From the NCBI RefSeq assembly GCF_963576675.1, contig NC_088911.1:59109756-59173755 (forward strand): a stretch of 64,000 nt of DNA, in the 5' to 3' direction. How positions within the stretch are numbered: position 1 is the first letter of the stretch; every line of letters begins with the position of its first letter. Positions 21,401-32,073 of the stretch are shown here, one piece after another. Below the pieces are notes generated by a model. The model searched no databases. It had not been told where the DNA came from and saw only the letters and a list, made by a program, of their open reading frames with translations. The position numbers were made by a program, and so were the translations under genes. The DNA comes from Euphorbia lathyris (taxonomy: Eukaryota; Streptophyta; Magnoliopsida; Malpighiales; Euphorbiaceae).

Positions 21401-23782
21401 TCCTTCACATAAGTTCACTTCTTCTCCCAATAGAGTCTCCAGAGTGTCATGTTCCTGCAAAGTAGAAAGACTTTGAAACTCATCCAAGAAACATCATGTG
21501 TCATCATTATTGTTTGCACGTCTCATTGCCTCGTTCATTTTGAAAATGACTTCCTCTCCATTAATCCTCAAGAATAATTGTCCCTCTCCTACATCTATCA
21601 ATGCTCTACCCGTGGCTAAAAATGGTCTACCTCGGATAATAGGAACATGCAAGTCTTCATCAATGTCCATTATAATGAAATCAACAAGCAATATGAATTT
21701 TCCTACTTTGACTAGCACATCTTCCACAACTCCCCTAGGATAGCATACTGAACGATCGGCCAACTGAATTGACATACGAGTAGGTTGGGGTTCTCCTAAT
21801 CCAAGTTTAGCATATACCGAATAAGGCATTAAGTTTATGCTAGCTCCTAGGTCACATAGTGCATTTTCAATATTTAGCTTTCCAATTGAGCAAGGAATAA
21901 AAAAACTCCCTGGATCTTTTAGCTTTTTAGGTAGCTGCTGCTTGTTTTGGAGTATTGACGAACAATCTCTGTTGAGTTGGATCATGGAAATGTTTTCCAA
22001 CTTCTTTTTGTTTGACAGGATATCTTTGAGGAACTTTGCGTATGTCGGCATTTGTGCCAATGCTTCTACGAAAGGAATGTTGATGTGCAACTTCCTTAAG
22101 ATGTCCAACACCTTAGAATTCTGTTCTTCCAGCTTTTTGTTGATCAACCACGTTGGATATGGCACATGTGGAACATACGGCGGAGGTGGCTTATACATTC
22201 TTTCACTTTCCCCCTGATCCTGCTTACCGGTAATGGTTGTTTTCTTGGTTTCTTCTTCACTGGGAACAACTTGTTCCTGCTCCCCTTCAGCTTCTTTGGA
22301 TGTTCCTGCGAATTCAACAATTTCATCAGTAGAAATAATGGGTTGGGTTTGCTTACCAGATCTCAGAGTTATCACCATGACATCGCCCTTTGGATTCGGC
22401 TCTGTGTTGCTTGGCATTATTCCCTTCCCTTTTGACGTAGATGCAGCTAACTGATGGACTTGTGTTTCCAGATTTTTAATCGAAGCTTGTGTCTGTTTCA
22501 TGAACTGCATCATCATCGTCTTCATATCTGGCTCTATATCTTCCTTTGGTGGAACAGGTTGTTTGTAATGCTGCTGAGGTTGTCTCTGGTAATGTCCTCC
22601 TTGCTATTGTTGATATCTCGGTTGTTCCTGCTGGTTCGGCTGGCCTGTCCATCCAAAATTCGGATGGTTTCCTGTGGCAGGATTATACGTGTTGGAATAC
22701 GGGTTATGTGGATTCCTCTGATTATACCCTGCATAATCACATTCTGCCTGTGTGCCCTTTCCATGCTTAACTCCGGGACAGTTGATGCCAAAATGAAGGC
22801 CTCCACAAAAATCACAAATGTCAATGAATGGTGGTTCGTTGTGGATCGAGGACACATTTATCTTGCCGAGCTGTCTAGCAAGCTGTTCTACCTGACTTGT
22901 CAATTTTGACACAACATCTTCATTTCCCGCTCTTTTTCCCTCACTTCTAGCAGAGTGCCAGTTATAACTTGTGCTCACTACTCTCTCAATAAGGTCGTAC
23001 AAGGCCTGAGGTTCCAGATCTTCGGGATTTCCATTGGCAATAGATTCGATCTGGATCTTATAGATGTTGGTTACCCCATTGTAAAAGTTCTGCATCTGCA
23101 TCCACATAAGAATGCCATGATTGGGTACTCTTCTTAGTAGTTCCTTATACCTTTCCCATGCTTCGGCTAGGGATTCATCTTCTTCTTGCACGAAATGGGA
23201 AACCTCGTTTCTGAGCTTAATGGCTTGTCGTGGTGGGAAATATTTCATTAATAACGCACCAGCCATTTCTTCGCAAGTGGTGATCGTTCCTGGTTGCAAG
23301 CAGTTTAACCAAGTCTTCGCTTTGTCCCTTAGGGAAAAAGGGAATAGCTTCAGTCTGATTACGTCGTCAGAAACGTCCCTGTTTGATCTGAACGTGTTGC
23401 ACAGCGTGATGAATTTGAGAATATGCCCATTTGGATCTTTTGATTGGTATCCGTTGAACTGTACTGCGGCTTGTAACATTTGTATCATCGACGCTTTTAC
23501 TTCGAACATATTGTTCCCCTCGTTTGGCAAGACGATACATGATGAATGTCCTTCCGTGGTTGGCCTTGAATAATCTCTGATTCGCATGACAGGAGGGTTG
23601 TTATTCTCCCCTTCTTCTTCTTGGTTTGGTTGAACTGGTTGTTCGGGTGGTACCCTTCCAGCCATTCTTCTCTCTCTTTGTCGTTCTCTTTGTCGTGCAC
23701 GTCGAGCTCCTGCTCTGTTTCGTCTACACGTTCTCTCTAATTCGAGATCGATAGGAAAAACAGGAGGTCCAGCCCTGCGCAT
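18401..23782 (-). pseudogene. Athila-type gag-pol polyprotein, one frame with five nonsense codons
   Basis: One uninterrupted reading frame, open from 23836, first ATG at 23782 (MRRAGPPVFPIDLE), stop at 18401-18403. Order: gag with LRDKAKTWLNCL and a CDFCGGLHFGINC knuckle; protease with LCDLGASINLMP; reverse transcriptase, whose YxDD-equivalent reads FMDNFSVYG, so the second catalytic Asp is Asn; RNase H with MCDASDTCVGAVLG; integrase with an H-H-C-C region ([11 protein letters not shown]...TCNEC), then [19 protein letters not shown] and NREIKRILE. Stops: TAG 22604-22606, TGA 21494-21496, TAG 20075-20077, TGA 19361-19363, TAG 18653-18655. I found no frameshift. All five stops could come from C-to-T changes in CAG or CGA codons, and the FMDN change is also a transition. 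The protein would copy the element's RNA and integrate the cDNA if intact; this copy cannot. Confidence 0.88.
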
Positions 23783-23878
23783 AAACTGATAAAGATTCCT
23801 TCTGACTGCACTATTTAACAAACAGATTAAAAACACCTTGTTTCACAGAAAAGTTCGTATAAACTTTGTTGCTTTCAA

Positions 23879-23896
23879 TCCCCGGCAACGGCGCAA
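23879..23896 (-). other. Primer binding site, tRNA-Asp type
   Basis: The minus strand reads TTGCGCCGTTGCCGGGGA, five bases after the LTR end. It is the tRNA-Asp primer site used by Athila elements, with one base missing or changed relative to TGGCGCC. Confidence 0.75.
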
Positions 23897-23901
23897 AAAC
23901 T

Positions 23902-25157
23902 TGTTGTCCTCAGAATAGACTCTAGCAAGTGCACTAGATACAAGTAATAAAATGATAAGTCCAGTATCGTATCCACAGGGATTGAGAATCAAAGTTTACA
24001 AGAAATACTTTGTAGAACAGGGTGTGGTGTGTGTCAATTCTTTAATTTGAGAGGTGTTGTTCAAACATAAACAAGATCAAATCTTAAGTTGATTTCAAGG
24101 AGTACTTAATGATAAAAAGGCAGAATAGGTCAAGCACAACAGAACAGGTTACTTTCAGTCTCTAAACACCCTATTTATTCATGAATGACGTAAAGTGATG
24201 TCAAGGTCTCTGCTTTAATGCTCACTTAAGTCAACTCTCGTGTGTTCTTAAGATTCTAAGAGGTACTACAACTTTCAGCGTCCCTACAGTTGGTTCATTC
24301 TTGCATTACGATTGAAACATCATTTCTATTTAAGAAAACCCTTGATACAACCTCCTGACATCTCTGTTTCGAGGTTGAATGCTTGATAAATAGTTCCGTG
24401 AAGATGAAAGCAGTTTCCTATCATGCATCTAACACCAACATGCATGCCTTAAGCAATGGAGTTAAAAGTTTATCAAGCACAACATAATATATCACCATTC
24501 ATTCATAAATAATATAATAGAAGACTTACATAACCGGCCCTAACTGGCCAAACCCATTCAAAATGACTACTCACTCATGGTAAAGAGTGAATAGCCTGAG
24601 TTAGTTCCACAGACCTCCATTGGAGGCGTCATCGTCCTAAGAGAGCTTCGACTCTCTTCAAAAGTTCTCCTAAAACTAATTGTCTTTCAAAATAAAAAGG
24701 TGGTCCTTTTCCTTCCCTCGACTACGTCTATATAAAGGAAGAAAAACGAACCATGCACCAAAATATTACAAAATAAGATTGTTTTCCTACAGCTACTAAA
24801 ACTAGGGAATGATTAATTTAAGTTGACCCTTGAACATTCAAGGGGTGATCCATCTTTTTATCATGTTGCTTTCCTGCCTCCCTGCGTACTCTGCTCCTGC
24901 AACTGCTACCACGCCGCACCTGTCACTTGTTTAGTCGCTATCCTTCATCGGGTACACAGCGAAAATCCGCTGGTTCAAAGGGCGCTCAACTCCTTATGGT
25001 TTGTTGCAAAACAGGCTGTGTTATCGCCCATTTTGACTTGATCAATACAATCTGCATAAAACACTTATAAGACCATATATTTCGGAATATTTTGCCTGAA
25101 ATGCACATAAAATGTTATTAAAATGCTGTTTAATTGTAGTCATATTCATGCCTAACA
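23902..25157 (-). repeat. 5' LTR of the Athila-type element
   Basis: On the minus strand it starts TGTTAGGCATGA at 25157 and ends GAGGACAACA at 23902, 1256 bp, with short inverted termini TGTT...AACA. The right boundary is exact because LINE coding sequence resumes at 25158; the left boundary is set by the adjacent primer site. No gene inside. The partner LTR is outside the window. Confidence 0.82.
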
Positions 25158-26380
25158 GTCACTCTCCCAGCCATAGACAAACAATGCCCTTTCCATTTAG
25201 CAAAGTGAGCAAGCACCCTATCCATCAAACTAGTCAGATGTCGTGTCTTTAGTAAACCAAAAAACAAAGGGACTCCAAGATAGCGAAATGGAACAAACCC
25301 TTGACGAATACCAATAATATCAACAAGATGATTGCCACGTCGAGAAGAAACAAAGGAGCCCAGAAATAATTCAGATTTGTTCCAACTAACACACTGACCC
25401 GAGATAGATCCATACAACTCAAATACACCCTTAATAACAGCTAGATTACCCGAAGAGGCCCTGCAGAAGAGAAGAATGTCATCAGCATAAAATAAATGAG
25501 TCGGAAACACCTTTGCAGAAGTATATTGCATTGGAGCAAGTCGCCCAGTATCCACGAGGTGAAGCAACCAACGGCTAAGAAACTCCTCGGCAATACCAAA
25601 CAATATAGGAGACAGCGGATCGCCTTGTCGAACCCCTCTTGAACATCTGAAATATCCACTAATGGCTCCATTGTTCAAAATTGAAATCTGAGATGCAGAT
25701 AAAACATTCAGAATCCAGTCTCTGAATTAAATAGAGAAACCAAAAGCGTCCATCACGACAAGTAAAAAATTCCAATTTAAAGTGTCAAAAGCTTTCCTGA
25801 TATCAACCTTCAAGGCTAAGTTCCCTCCAAAACACTTTTTACGAAGCATATTAGTGCCTTCAAAAGAAAGCGAAATGCATTGGTGAATATTTCGTCCATG
25901 AATAAATGCAAATTGATTCTGAGAAACAATACGAGATGCAATAGAAGCGAGTTTATCAACCAAAATTTTTGCAATTATTTTAAAACTAAAGTTGCTCATT
26001 GCAATAGGCCTATACTGATCAAGAGATATCGCACCCTCCACCTTCGGGATAAGGACCATAATACTAGAGCACAGGCCATGATGTATCATACCACTCATAA
26101 AGAAGCTTTTGACAACAGCAAACACATCAGCACCAACAATATCCCAGAAAGACTGAAAAAAGACCCCAGAAAACCCATCAGGTCGAGGAGAACTACTGTT
26201 ATCCATTGCAAAGACTGTCATACGAACTTCATTCATATCCGGGCAACGAGTAAGCAAATCATTATCCAAGTCAGAGACAAGATGTGGAACAACCTCATAA
26301 ACTAGATCATAATTCTGCGGCAAGACCTCATCATTTTTAAAAAGACTTGAATAAAATTCAGCAATATAGTTAAAATTATA
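25158..26380 (-). pseudogene. L1-type LINE reverse transcriptase fragment
   Basis: Minus strand. From about 26375 the frame reads IAEFYSSLFKNDEV, then QYRPIAMSNFSFKIIAKIL, ALKVDIRKAFDTLNW, RGVRQGDPLSPILF, the catalytic LFYADDILLF and FRYLGVPL, and stops dead at SMAGRVT (25158) where the Athila-type LTR begins. One in-frame TAA at 25727-25729 interrupts it. The domain order is that of plant L1-type LINE reverse transcriptases. The upstream endonuclease is missing, so the fragment is 5'-truncated near 26380. The rest of the 3' part must lie to the left of the window, beyond the nested elements. Mobile-element relic, not a cellular gene. Confidence 0.88.
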
Positions 26381-26587
26381 CTATGTTATAAGATTAAATA
26401 TGAATAGAAATATAATTTGCACATGATTTTTGAATACTGGTTGAACCCCGGTTAAACCTCAAACCCTTAACATTTTATCTTTTCCGGTTCTTTGATCGGT
26501 CCGGTTTTGACAACCATGATTTGTTCATGTGACAAAAAAACTTTTCGGATGAATGTTTAACGTTTCACTCCAAACCATAGGAAATAT
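26381..26587. other. Intergenic sequence, nothing recognised
   Basis: About 200 bp of AT-rich sequence between the LINE fragment and a MITE-like element. No open frame or repeat recognised. Confidence 0.4.
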
Positions 26588-27229
26588 AGCATTGTATTAG
26601 GTTTATATAACTGAGCATTTAACATTTTCTCTGAAAATTACAACGTTAAAGAGCTTTTCATGAAAAGCTCGTTTTGAAGTTTTTCATGAACAACGTTTTG
26701 TAGTTATTTGTTATTGACAAAATTATCTTTCTTATTTCCATAAAATATGTTTCTTCTTTAACATATTTCTATTTCTATAACATAATTGCCGAAAAAATAA
26801 GGTTTTATTGCGTTTAATAAATTTTTTTATTTTTTTATTTAGATAAGTTTTAGAGAAAAGTACAAAAATAAATCTTGTGGTTACACCCATTTTCGAATAA
26901 CACCTATATGGTTTAAAAGTTTGCAAAGTGGTACCATGTACTTCATTCCGTTAGCAAACACATACCAAATTGACTAACGGTGTTAAAAGTCAAAGGGAAA
27001 AGCGTTAATTTGGTCCTTATATTTATTTATTTTTATAAATTGACCCTCTTATTATCTAATTATCACAAACAAACCCCAAAATAGAAAAATAAAAATTAAT
27101 TATACCATCTTCTCTATCTCTTTAATTTCTTATTTTGTTTTCTTCTCTCTCTTATCTCTTAATTTTTCTCTCTCTAACCAAACAAACACCCCGTTATTCT
27201 ACCTCATTATCCCCTCTAAAACTCACCCA

Positions 27230-27778
27230 TCTTGCTTGGCCAACTGAATTTGAATACGATTCTTATTTTACAATTGAGAATTCTAGCAACAATTCTGAAT
27301 CAGTTATGTTTTTCAACCAATCATCCTCTGATATCTACTTGATGACACAAATGGAGAGAGCCTTATTACACTCCCATGGAAGAACGAGAATGTAGCACCT
27401 AGCATAGCTGCGAACTATTACCAAGCAACACTTGATTATACCGGAGTTTTCACTGTCTACACGTATCCTAAAGGAGCCATCGGTAATCAAAGCTGGTCAA
27501 TTGTGCAGTACCTTCCTCAAGATATTTGTTCTGCTATAGGCGATAGGCTTGGAAGTGGTTCATGTGGATATAATAGCTACTGCAACATAATTGAAGGGAG
27601 GCCTACATGTAAATGCCCACCTGGGTACTTATTTATAAATGCAAATAACCAGTTTCGAGGATGCATACCGAATTTTCTTGTAGGATGTGGTGTTCAAGAT
27701 GAATCTGGTAATCTAGAAGATTTATACGAACTTCAGTCAGTTCCGATTCAATCTGATTCAATTGATTTCAATACTTAA
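27230..27778 (+). pseudogene. Captured fragment of a G-type lectin S-receptor-like kinase (LECRK/RLK1-like) gene
   Basis: Translated pieces follow the extracellular part of LECRK/RLK1-type kinases in order: LAWPTEFEYDSYF and MFFNQSSSDIYLMT (frame to about 27370), then, after a one-base-type frame change, LPWKNENVAPSIAANYYQ, LDYTGVFTVYTYP, NQSWSIVQYLPQDICSAIG, CGYNSYCNIIEGRPTCKCPP and GCGVQDESGNLEDLYEL, ending at 27778. These cover the end of the lectin region and the EGF/PAN-like cysteine-rich region. The transmembrane and kinase parts are absent. It lies wholly between the two TIRs of a Mutator-like element, so I read it as a transduplicated host fragment. The frame from 27371 to 27775 is open, so transcripts could still encode about 135 residues. 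Confidence 0.82.
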
Positions 27779-28208
27779 TCTCAAAGGGACCAAATGATGA
27801 AATTTCAGTTCCTATCAGCTTTATTTCAAACAAATTTCACAAGCTGTTATTCTTAATCTGCACAGTAATGTGGCAGAAAGTTGAAATTAATTATAGATTT
27901 TAGTAGGAATCTGCTCCACAACCCCACCTTAATTCGCTTTAATTTGCGTTAATTGAAAACTAAAATAGTTATAAGACATACCTTTGTAGCTGCTACTGAA
28001 TGAGCAACTTCGATTTCTTTGCAATCTTCAAGAAATGCAGGGATATACACAATGAGCATGAAGAAACGATATTAAGCAACCATTGGAAACTGATTTTCAT
28101 AGGTTTTGATAGGATTAAGGGTTTGGAGAGGTTAGAATGAGAGAAGTTGCAAAGGTTAAAGAACAGATTTTATAAAATTTATTCTAAAGTGTTCAAATTT
28201 ATCTCTAA
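27779..28208 (-). other. Remaining interior of Pack-MULE 1, possible second captured fragment
   Basis: On the minus strand a short frame MLIVYIPAFLEDCKEIEVAH... ends at a consensus-like donor (AAAG/GTATGT) near 27985, preceded by a pyrimidine-rich leader. This resembles a captured 5' exon, but I do not recognise the protein. Confidence 0.25.
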
Positions 28209-28744
28209 ATAATGAGGTGGAATAAAGGGGTGTTTGTTTGGTTAGAGAGAAAAATTAAGAGAGAAGAGAGAAGAAAAAAATAAGAAATTAAAGTGGTGGA
28301 GAAGATGGTATAATTGATTTTTTATTTTTTTATTTTGGGTTTTGTTTGTGATAATTAGATAATAAATGGGGTTAATTTATAAAATAAATAAATATAAGGA
28401 CCAAATTAACTCTTTTTCTTTTGACTTTTAACACCGTTAGTCAATTTGGTATGTGTTTGCTAACGGAATGAACCTCAAGGTACCATTTTGCAAACTTTTA
28501 AACCACATGGTGTTGTTCGAAAACAGGTGTAACCACAAGGTTTATTTTTGTACTTTTTCCTAAGTTTTATTAATTTATGTAATACATTTTTTACTTTATA
28601 ACTTATTTGTTGATTAATTTAAAATATATCCATACCACACAATTTAAATACTAACAACATCAGTTCAATATAATTTTACAAAACACTAAAACATCTAATA
28701 ACAACGACAGCTCTTAGCTAACAGCTAAACCAAACATACCCTTA

Positions 28745-28917
28745 ATTAAAGAATATCTTAATTATACAAGATACACTTGTCATTTATATAAAATTTATAG
28801 GTATAATAATCAAATAGTTAATTTTGTCAAACCTCAAACTCTAAAGCTTGTTTTTAACTCGAACTCTAAAGTTTGTTTTTAAAAATATATAAACTAATAA
28901 ATTATTTACCCCGAAAA
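28745..28917. other. Short spacer, nothing recognised
   Basis: AT-rich sequence between the split MITE-like element and the target duplication of Pack-MULE 2. Confidence 0.4.
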
Positions 28918-28926
28918 CAATTTCAA

Positions 28927-30207
28927 GGGAAAAATACAAAAATAAACCTTGTGGTTACATCTGTTTTTTATTGTAACATTGTGGTTTAAAAATTTACAAA
29001 ATGGTAACCTGAGGTCCATTCCATTAGTAAACACATACCAAATTGACTAACAGTGCTAAAAGTCAAAGAAAAAAGAGTTAATTTGATCATTATATTTATT
29101 TATTTTATAACTTAACACCCCTTATTATCTAATTATCACAAACGAACCCCAAAATTAAAAATAAAAATCAAATACATCTTCTCCATCCCTCTCAAATTTC
29201 TTATTTTTCTTGTTCGTTCTCTCTCTTCTCTCTCTTCTCTCCCTAAAAATACACTAATCAACTTCATAATCCCCCAAATCGTATTCGGTGCTTGATATAC
29301 ATTTTTAGCAGCGAGAACATGTTACCGATTCTAACAAAAACAGACAGGGCAAACACCAAAAACAATACAAATCGTAAATCTCGGCTTTAAAAGTCTATAA
29401 AGCAGTAAGAACCACAATCTTGAAGAAGAACTAACAGTATATTACATCAAAATAACTAAGAGAAAAAGAATCCGCGTAAAAATAAAAGTGCATGAACTAT
29501 CATGATCCAACGCAGAAAATCGAAGAGAGTAAAATGAAAAAACAGAAAGCACTGAATCAAGCTCGAAAGAAACCCTCGTTTACAAAACAATATAAGGCAT
29601 AGAGTGAAGGAGAGCAGAAACCGAACCTGCTCAGGAACACCGAGAGGAGAAGCTGTGATGTATGTAATTCTTAAATCATAAGAGACAAAGGGGTCAGCCG
29701 CAAAACAGAGGCTCGAAAACAGGGAAATGTGGATCAGAAAGAACAGGGAGAAGCGAAACTGAGCCATATATAAGAAAATGGAACTATATATTAAATGTAC
29801 CGATGTATGAATTCGAAGTTCTGAGAATTCCTGTAGCGGCGATGGACGCTTGAATGGAAATTTTTACATATTCGAAATTTTTTTGAGTTGATTTTGTATT
29901 TTTAGGGAGAGAAAGGAGAGAAAGAAAAAAAAAATTAGAGAGAGATGGAGAAGAATATGTATTTGATTTTTATTTTTAATTTTAGGGTTTGGTTGTGATA
30001 ATTAGATAATAAATGGTGCTAATTTATAAAATAAATAAATATAAGGACCAAATTAACTCTTTTCCCTTTGACTTTTAACACCGTTACTCAATTTGGTATG
30101 TGTTTGCTAACGGAATGAACATCAAGTTATCATTTTATAAATTTTTAAACTACAAGGCTGCAATCGAAAACAAGTATAACCACAAGATTTATTTTTGTAT
30201 TTTTTCC
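28927..30207 (-). mobile_element. Pack-MULE 2 (same family)
   Basis: TIRs about 28927-29270 and 29875-30207, clearly related to those of Pack-MULE 1, with termini GGGAAAAATACAAAAATAAA. The 9-bp flanks are CAATTTCAA (28918-28926) and TAATTTCAA (30208-30216), one mismatch. No transposase. The interior carries an exon of an SKU5-type multicopper oxidase gene on the minus strand. Confidence 0.87.
29627..29767 (-). pseudogene. Captured first exon of an SKU5-like (monocopper-oxidase-like) gene
   Basis: ATG at 29767 opens a signal peptide (MAQFRFSLFFLIHISLFSSL, then CFA) followed by ADPFVSYDLRITYITASPLG and VPEQ, the conserved mature N-terminus of SKU5/SKS proteins, which are secreted or GPI-anchored multicopper-oxidase relatives acting in cell-wall growth. 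At VPEQ (29627) the next bases are GTTCGG, a splice donor in the position where homologues continue with the next exon, and coding similarity stops there. The retained intron start means DNA, not mRNA, was captured. It sits inside the TIRs of Pack-MULE 2. The copper-binding domains are absent, so no enzyme can be made. The signal peptide and first 24 mature residues remain open. Confidence 0.82.
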
Positions 30208-30216
30208 TAATTTCAA

Positions 30217-30615
30217 TTAAGAGTACAAAGTTTGATAAAATATCTCTAGTTGATTTAATACAGAAAATATCTTGTCCCTAAAAAATTATGGTATATATAT
30301 AGAGGTGCCTTCTATATTTACTTTGTTTTTGACAAAATAAGTGTTACTTTATTTATTTTTTTTTACCATTAGATGATGGTGAAATTTGACAAAATAAGTT
30401 TATTCAAAGATGTCAAAAACAAAGTAAGGTTTACTTTATAAAAAAACAAAATAAGCATAGTGTAATCATATATATATATATATAAATTTCATCATTGATT
30501 CCATCAATTTTTGTGTTTTGAACTTAGCAAATTAACTTGCAAGCATAGATAATCTTATATAAACAAACATGTTGACATTCTCTAGGTAGGAGTTTGTTTG
30601 GTGTAGAAGATGAAA
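30217..30615. other. AT-rich spacer with an ACTTTGTTTTTGACAAA repeat
   Basis: TTACTTTGTTTTTGACAAAA (about 30317) and TGTCAAAAACAAAGTAA (about 30407) face each other about 90 bp apart. A related palindrome lies at 47319-47345. A (TA)n run ends near 30482. No gene. Confidence 0.4.
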
Positions 30616-30619
30616 CATG

Positions 30620-32073
30620 GGGAAAATTATAAAATTTGGTCCAATTTGACATATTTAACTCATTTACTCAATCTACTACATATTTAAATTGATTTTGTGT
30701 GACTTTTCCAAAATACCCTTAACCTTTCATCTCCCCCATTTTCCTTTCTCTTCCTAGGCGAACGGTTTCTCTTCCCCGTATGATTTCCAGACCTTTGATC
30801 TTCATCTCTTCCTTTATATTTCGCGAAATTTGCACCATTTCTCTATATCATCATGTCTTTCTGTTATTCCTCTCTTCATCTCTTGATTCTTCATATTCCT
30901 ATTGCTAGAAAACGAAGCCATGGTTCTTCATCTTCATGTTTCTGCTCGTCTCTTGGTTTCTTTCTTCTTGTGCGGATTGAAGAAATCGTTATTCTACGTT
31001 ATTTTCATCGTTTTTCCCAGTTTATCATATGGTTATTGACGATTTTAATGGTGAAAGGCGGAAAAAATGTAAGTATCTACTGTTTTCTCTTCATTTTTTT
31101 TAGAAAATCACTTCGTGTAATCTGGTTTCGCGAAGGTCTGCGAGGAGAAAGACCTGAAACATGACGATTTGACTTCGCAAAAACGGATTACACGGAGTCT
31201 GCGAAGAGAAAAGTTCATGATTTTTCGCGAAGTAAAATCATCATGTTTGTTCTCGCGGACTTCGCGAAATCATCGTTTCGTGAAGTAAGATCATCATCTT
31301 CCTTGCACATTTCTATTCGCATACTTCGCGAATCCTCTTTTCGTGAAGTCAAATCATCTTTTTCTATCTAACACGATTAAATTTTTCTGAAGGTGGTTGA
31401 ATACATAACATCCCTTTCACGGTGTACCGGGATGCAGAGGAGATGACTTTCCTTCTGATACAGGAAGAAAATCTCATCAAGATTGGTCGCATTGACTTTG
31501 AAATGATTTGTTAAGAGTTTATTGTGGCAATCTTGTTATGGAACATGTGAAACATCCATCCCAAAAGGTCCGGACTTCCATTTCTCGTCCCAAAAGGTCT
31601 GAACTTTCAAAACACATCCCAAGGTCTGAACTTCCAAAACAGGGAGAAATTTCCATCAATATTAAGCACAATGACCTTAAAATGATTTGTTAGGAGTTTA
31701 TTGCGTCAATCTGTTGTAAATTTTGATAATGTTATGATTTTAATGTTAGAATCCTTTATTGTTGTGCTTTTTTTTGTTATAAACCATTTTGCAAATTTTG
31801 TTAAAAACACGTCTTTTATCTTCACAGACTTCGCATATTGCGAAATCTGTGAATTAAAATCATATAATGAACCAAACATTATCTTTGCAGACCTCGCATA
31901 TTGCGAAATCTGCGAATTAAAACGGGAGGAAAACAGACGGGACGTAAAATTACAAACATATTAAGGGTATTTTGGGAAAGTCACACAAACATAATCTAGA
32001 TATGTAGTAGGTTGAATAAATGAGTTAAATATGTAAATGGGTCTCTCATTTGACCCAATTTTGTAATTTTTCC
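30620..32073. mobile_element. TIR element with many TTCGCGAA motifs (probable non-autonomous MULE)
   Basis: TIRs of about 105 bp: GGGAAAATTATAAAATTTGG... to AATACCCTTAA at the left (30620-30725) and TTAAGGGTATTTTGGGAAAG... to TTTGTAATTTTTCC at the right (31960-32073). I could not find a convincing target duplication. The interior has repeated TTCGCGAA/TTCGTGAAG words (30822-31360), a duplicated stretch GAGTTTATTG.G.CAATCT (31515 and 31695), and two copies of TTCGCATATTGCGAAATCTG (31822 and 31890). The 103-codon frame at 30853-31164 has no family motif and is not called as a gene. Confidence 0.6.

Larger units (their letters stand above)
1..25157 (-). mobile_element. Athila-type Ty3/gypsy LTR retrotransposon, split by a later insertion and cut by the window edge
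   Basis: Minus-strand element. Reading right to left: LTR 23902-25157, tRNA-Asp-type primer site 23879-23896, gag-pol 18401-23782, a non-coding stretch to 17933, then (after the inserted element at 511-17932) 510 down to 1 with the extra ORF. The left LTR is outside the window. The right LTR abuts LINE coding sequence at 25158, and GTCAC (25158-25162) should be the target duplication. The DLGAS protease motif, the lack of any visible chromodomain and the extra ORF after pol fit the Athila lineage. The gag-pol frame has no frameshift but five nonsense codons, so this copy is inactive. Confidence 0.85.
26853..28560 (+). mobile_element. Pack-MULE 1 (Mutator-like, long TIRs)
   Basis: TIRs 26853-27210 and 28209-28560, roughly 350 bp, with termini (G)AGAAAAGTACAAAAATAAA and its complement. 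A perfect 9-bp target duplication TAAGTTTTA lies at 26844-26852 and 28561-28569. Nine-base duplications and long TIRs are the Mutator signature. No transposase is present. The interior (27211-28208) holds a piece of a receptor-kinase gene (27230-27778) and, beyond it, possibly a second captured piece. Related copies are at 28927-30207 and 59923-61687. Confidence 0.88.
26588..28744. mobile_element. MITE-like element split by Pack-MULE 1
   Basis: 26588-26852 plus 28561-28744 join into one short element once Pack-MULE 1 is removed. Its left part (AGGTTTATATAACTG, CTTTTCATGAAAAGCTC, TAGTTATTTGTTATTGA) matches the reverse complement of 58971-59305. The right end ACCAAACATACCCTTA matches the ACCAAACATGCCCTTA end there. 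Ends are approximate; the right third diverges between copies. Confidence 0.55.

Noticed and set aside
20816..23573. Plus-strand frames of up to 151 codons across the Athila gag-pol
   Set aside because: Antisense to a clear minus-strand polyprotein with RT and integrase motifs.
30853..31164. 103-codon frame in the TTCGCGAA element
   Set aside because: Hydrophobic low-complexity peptide, no family resemblance, and sits in repeat-rich DNA.
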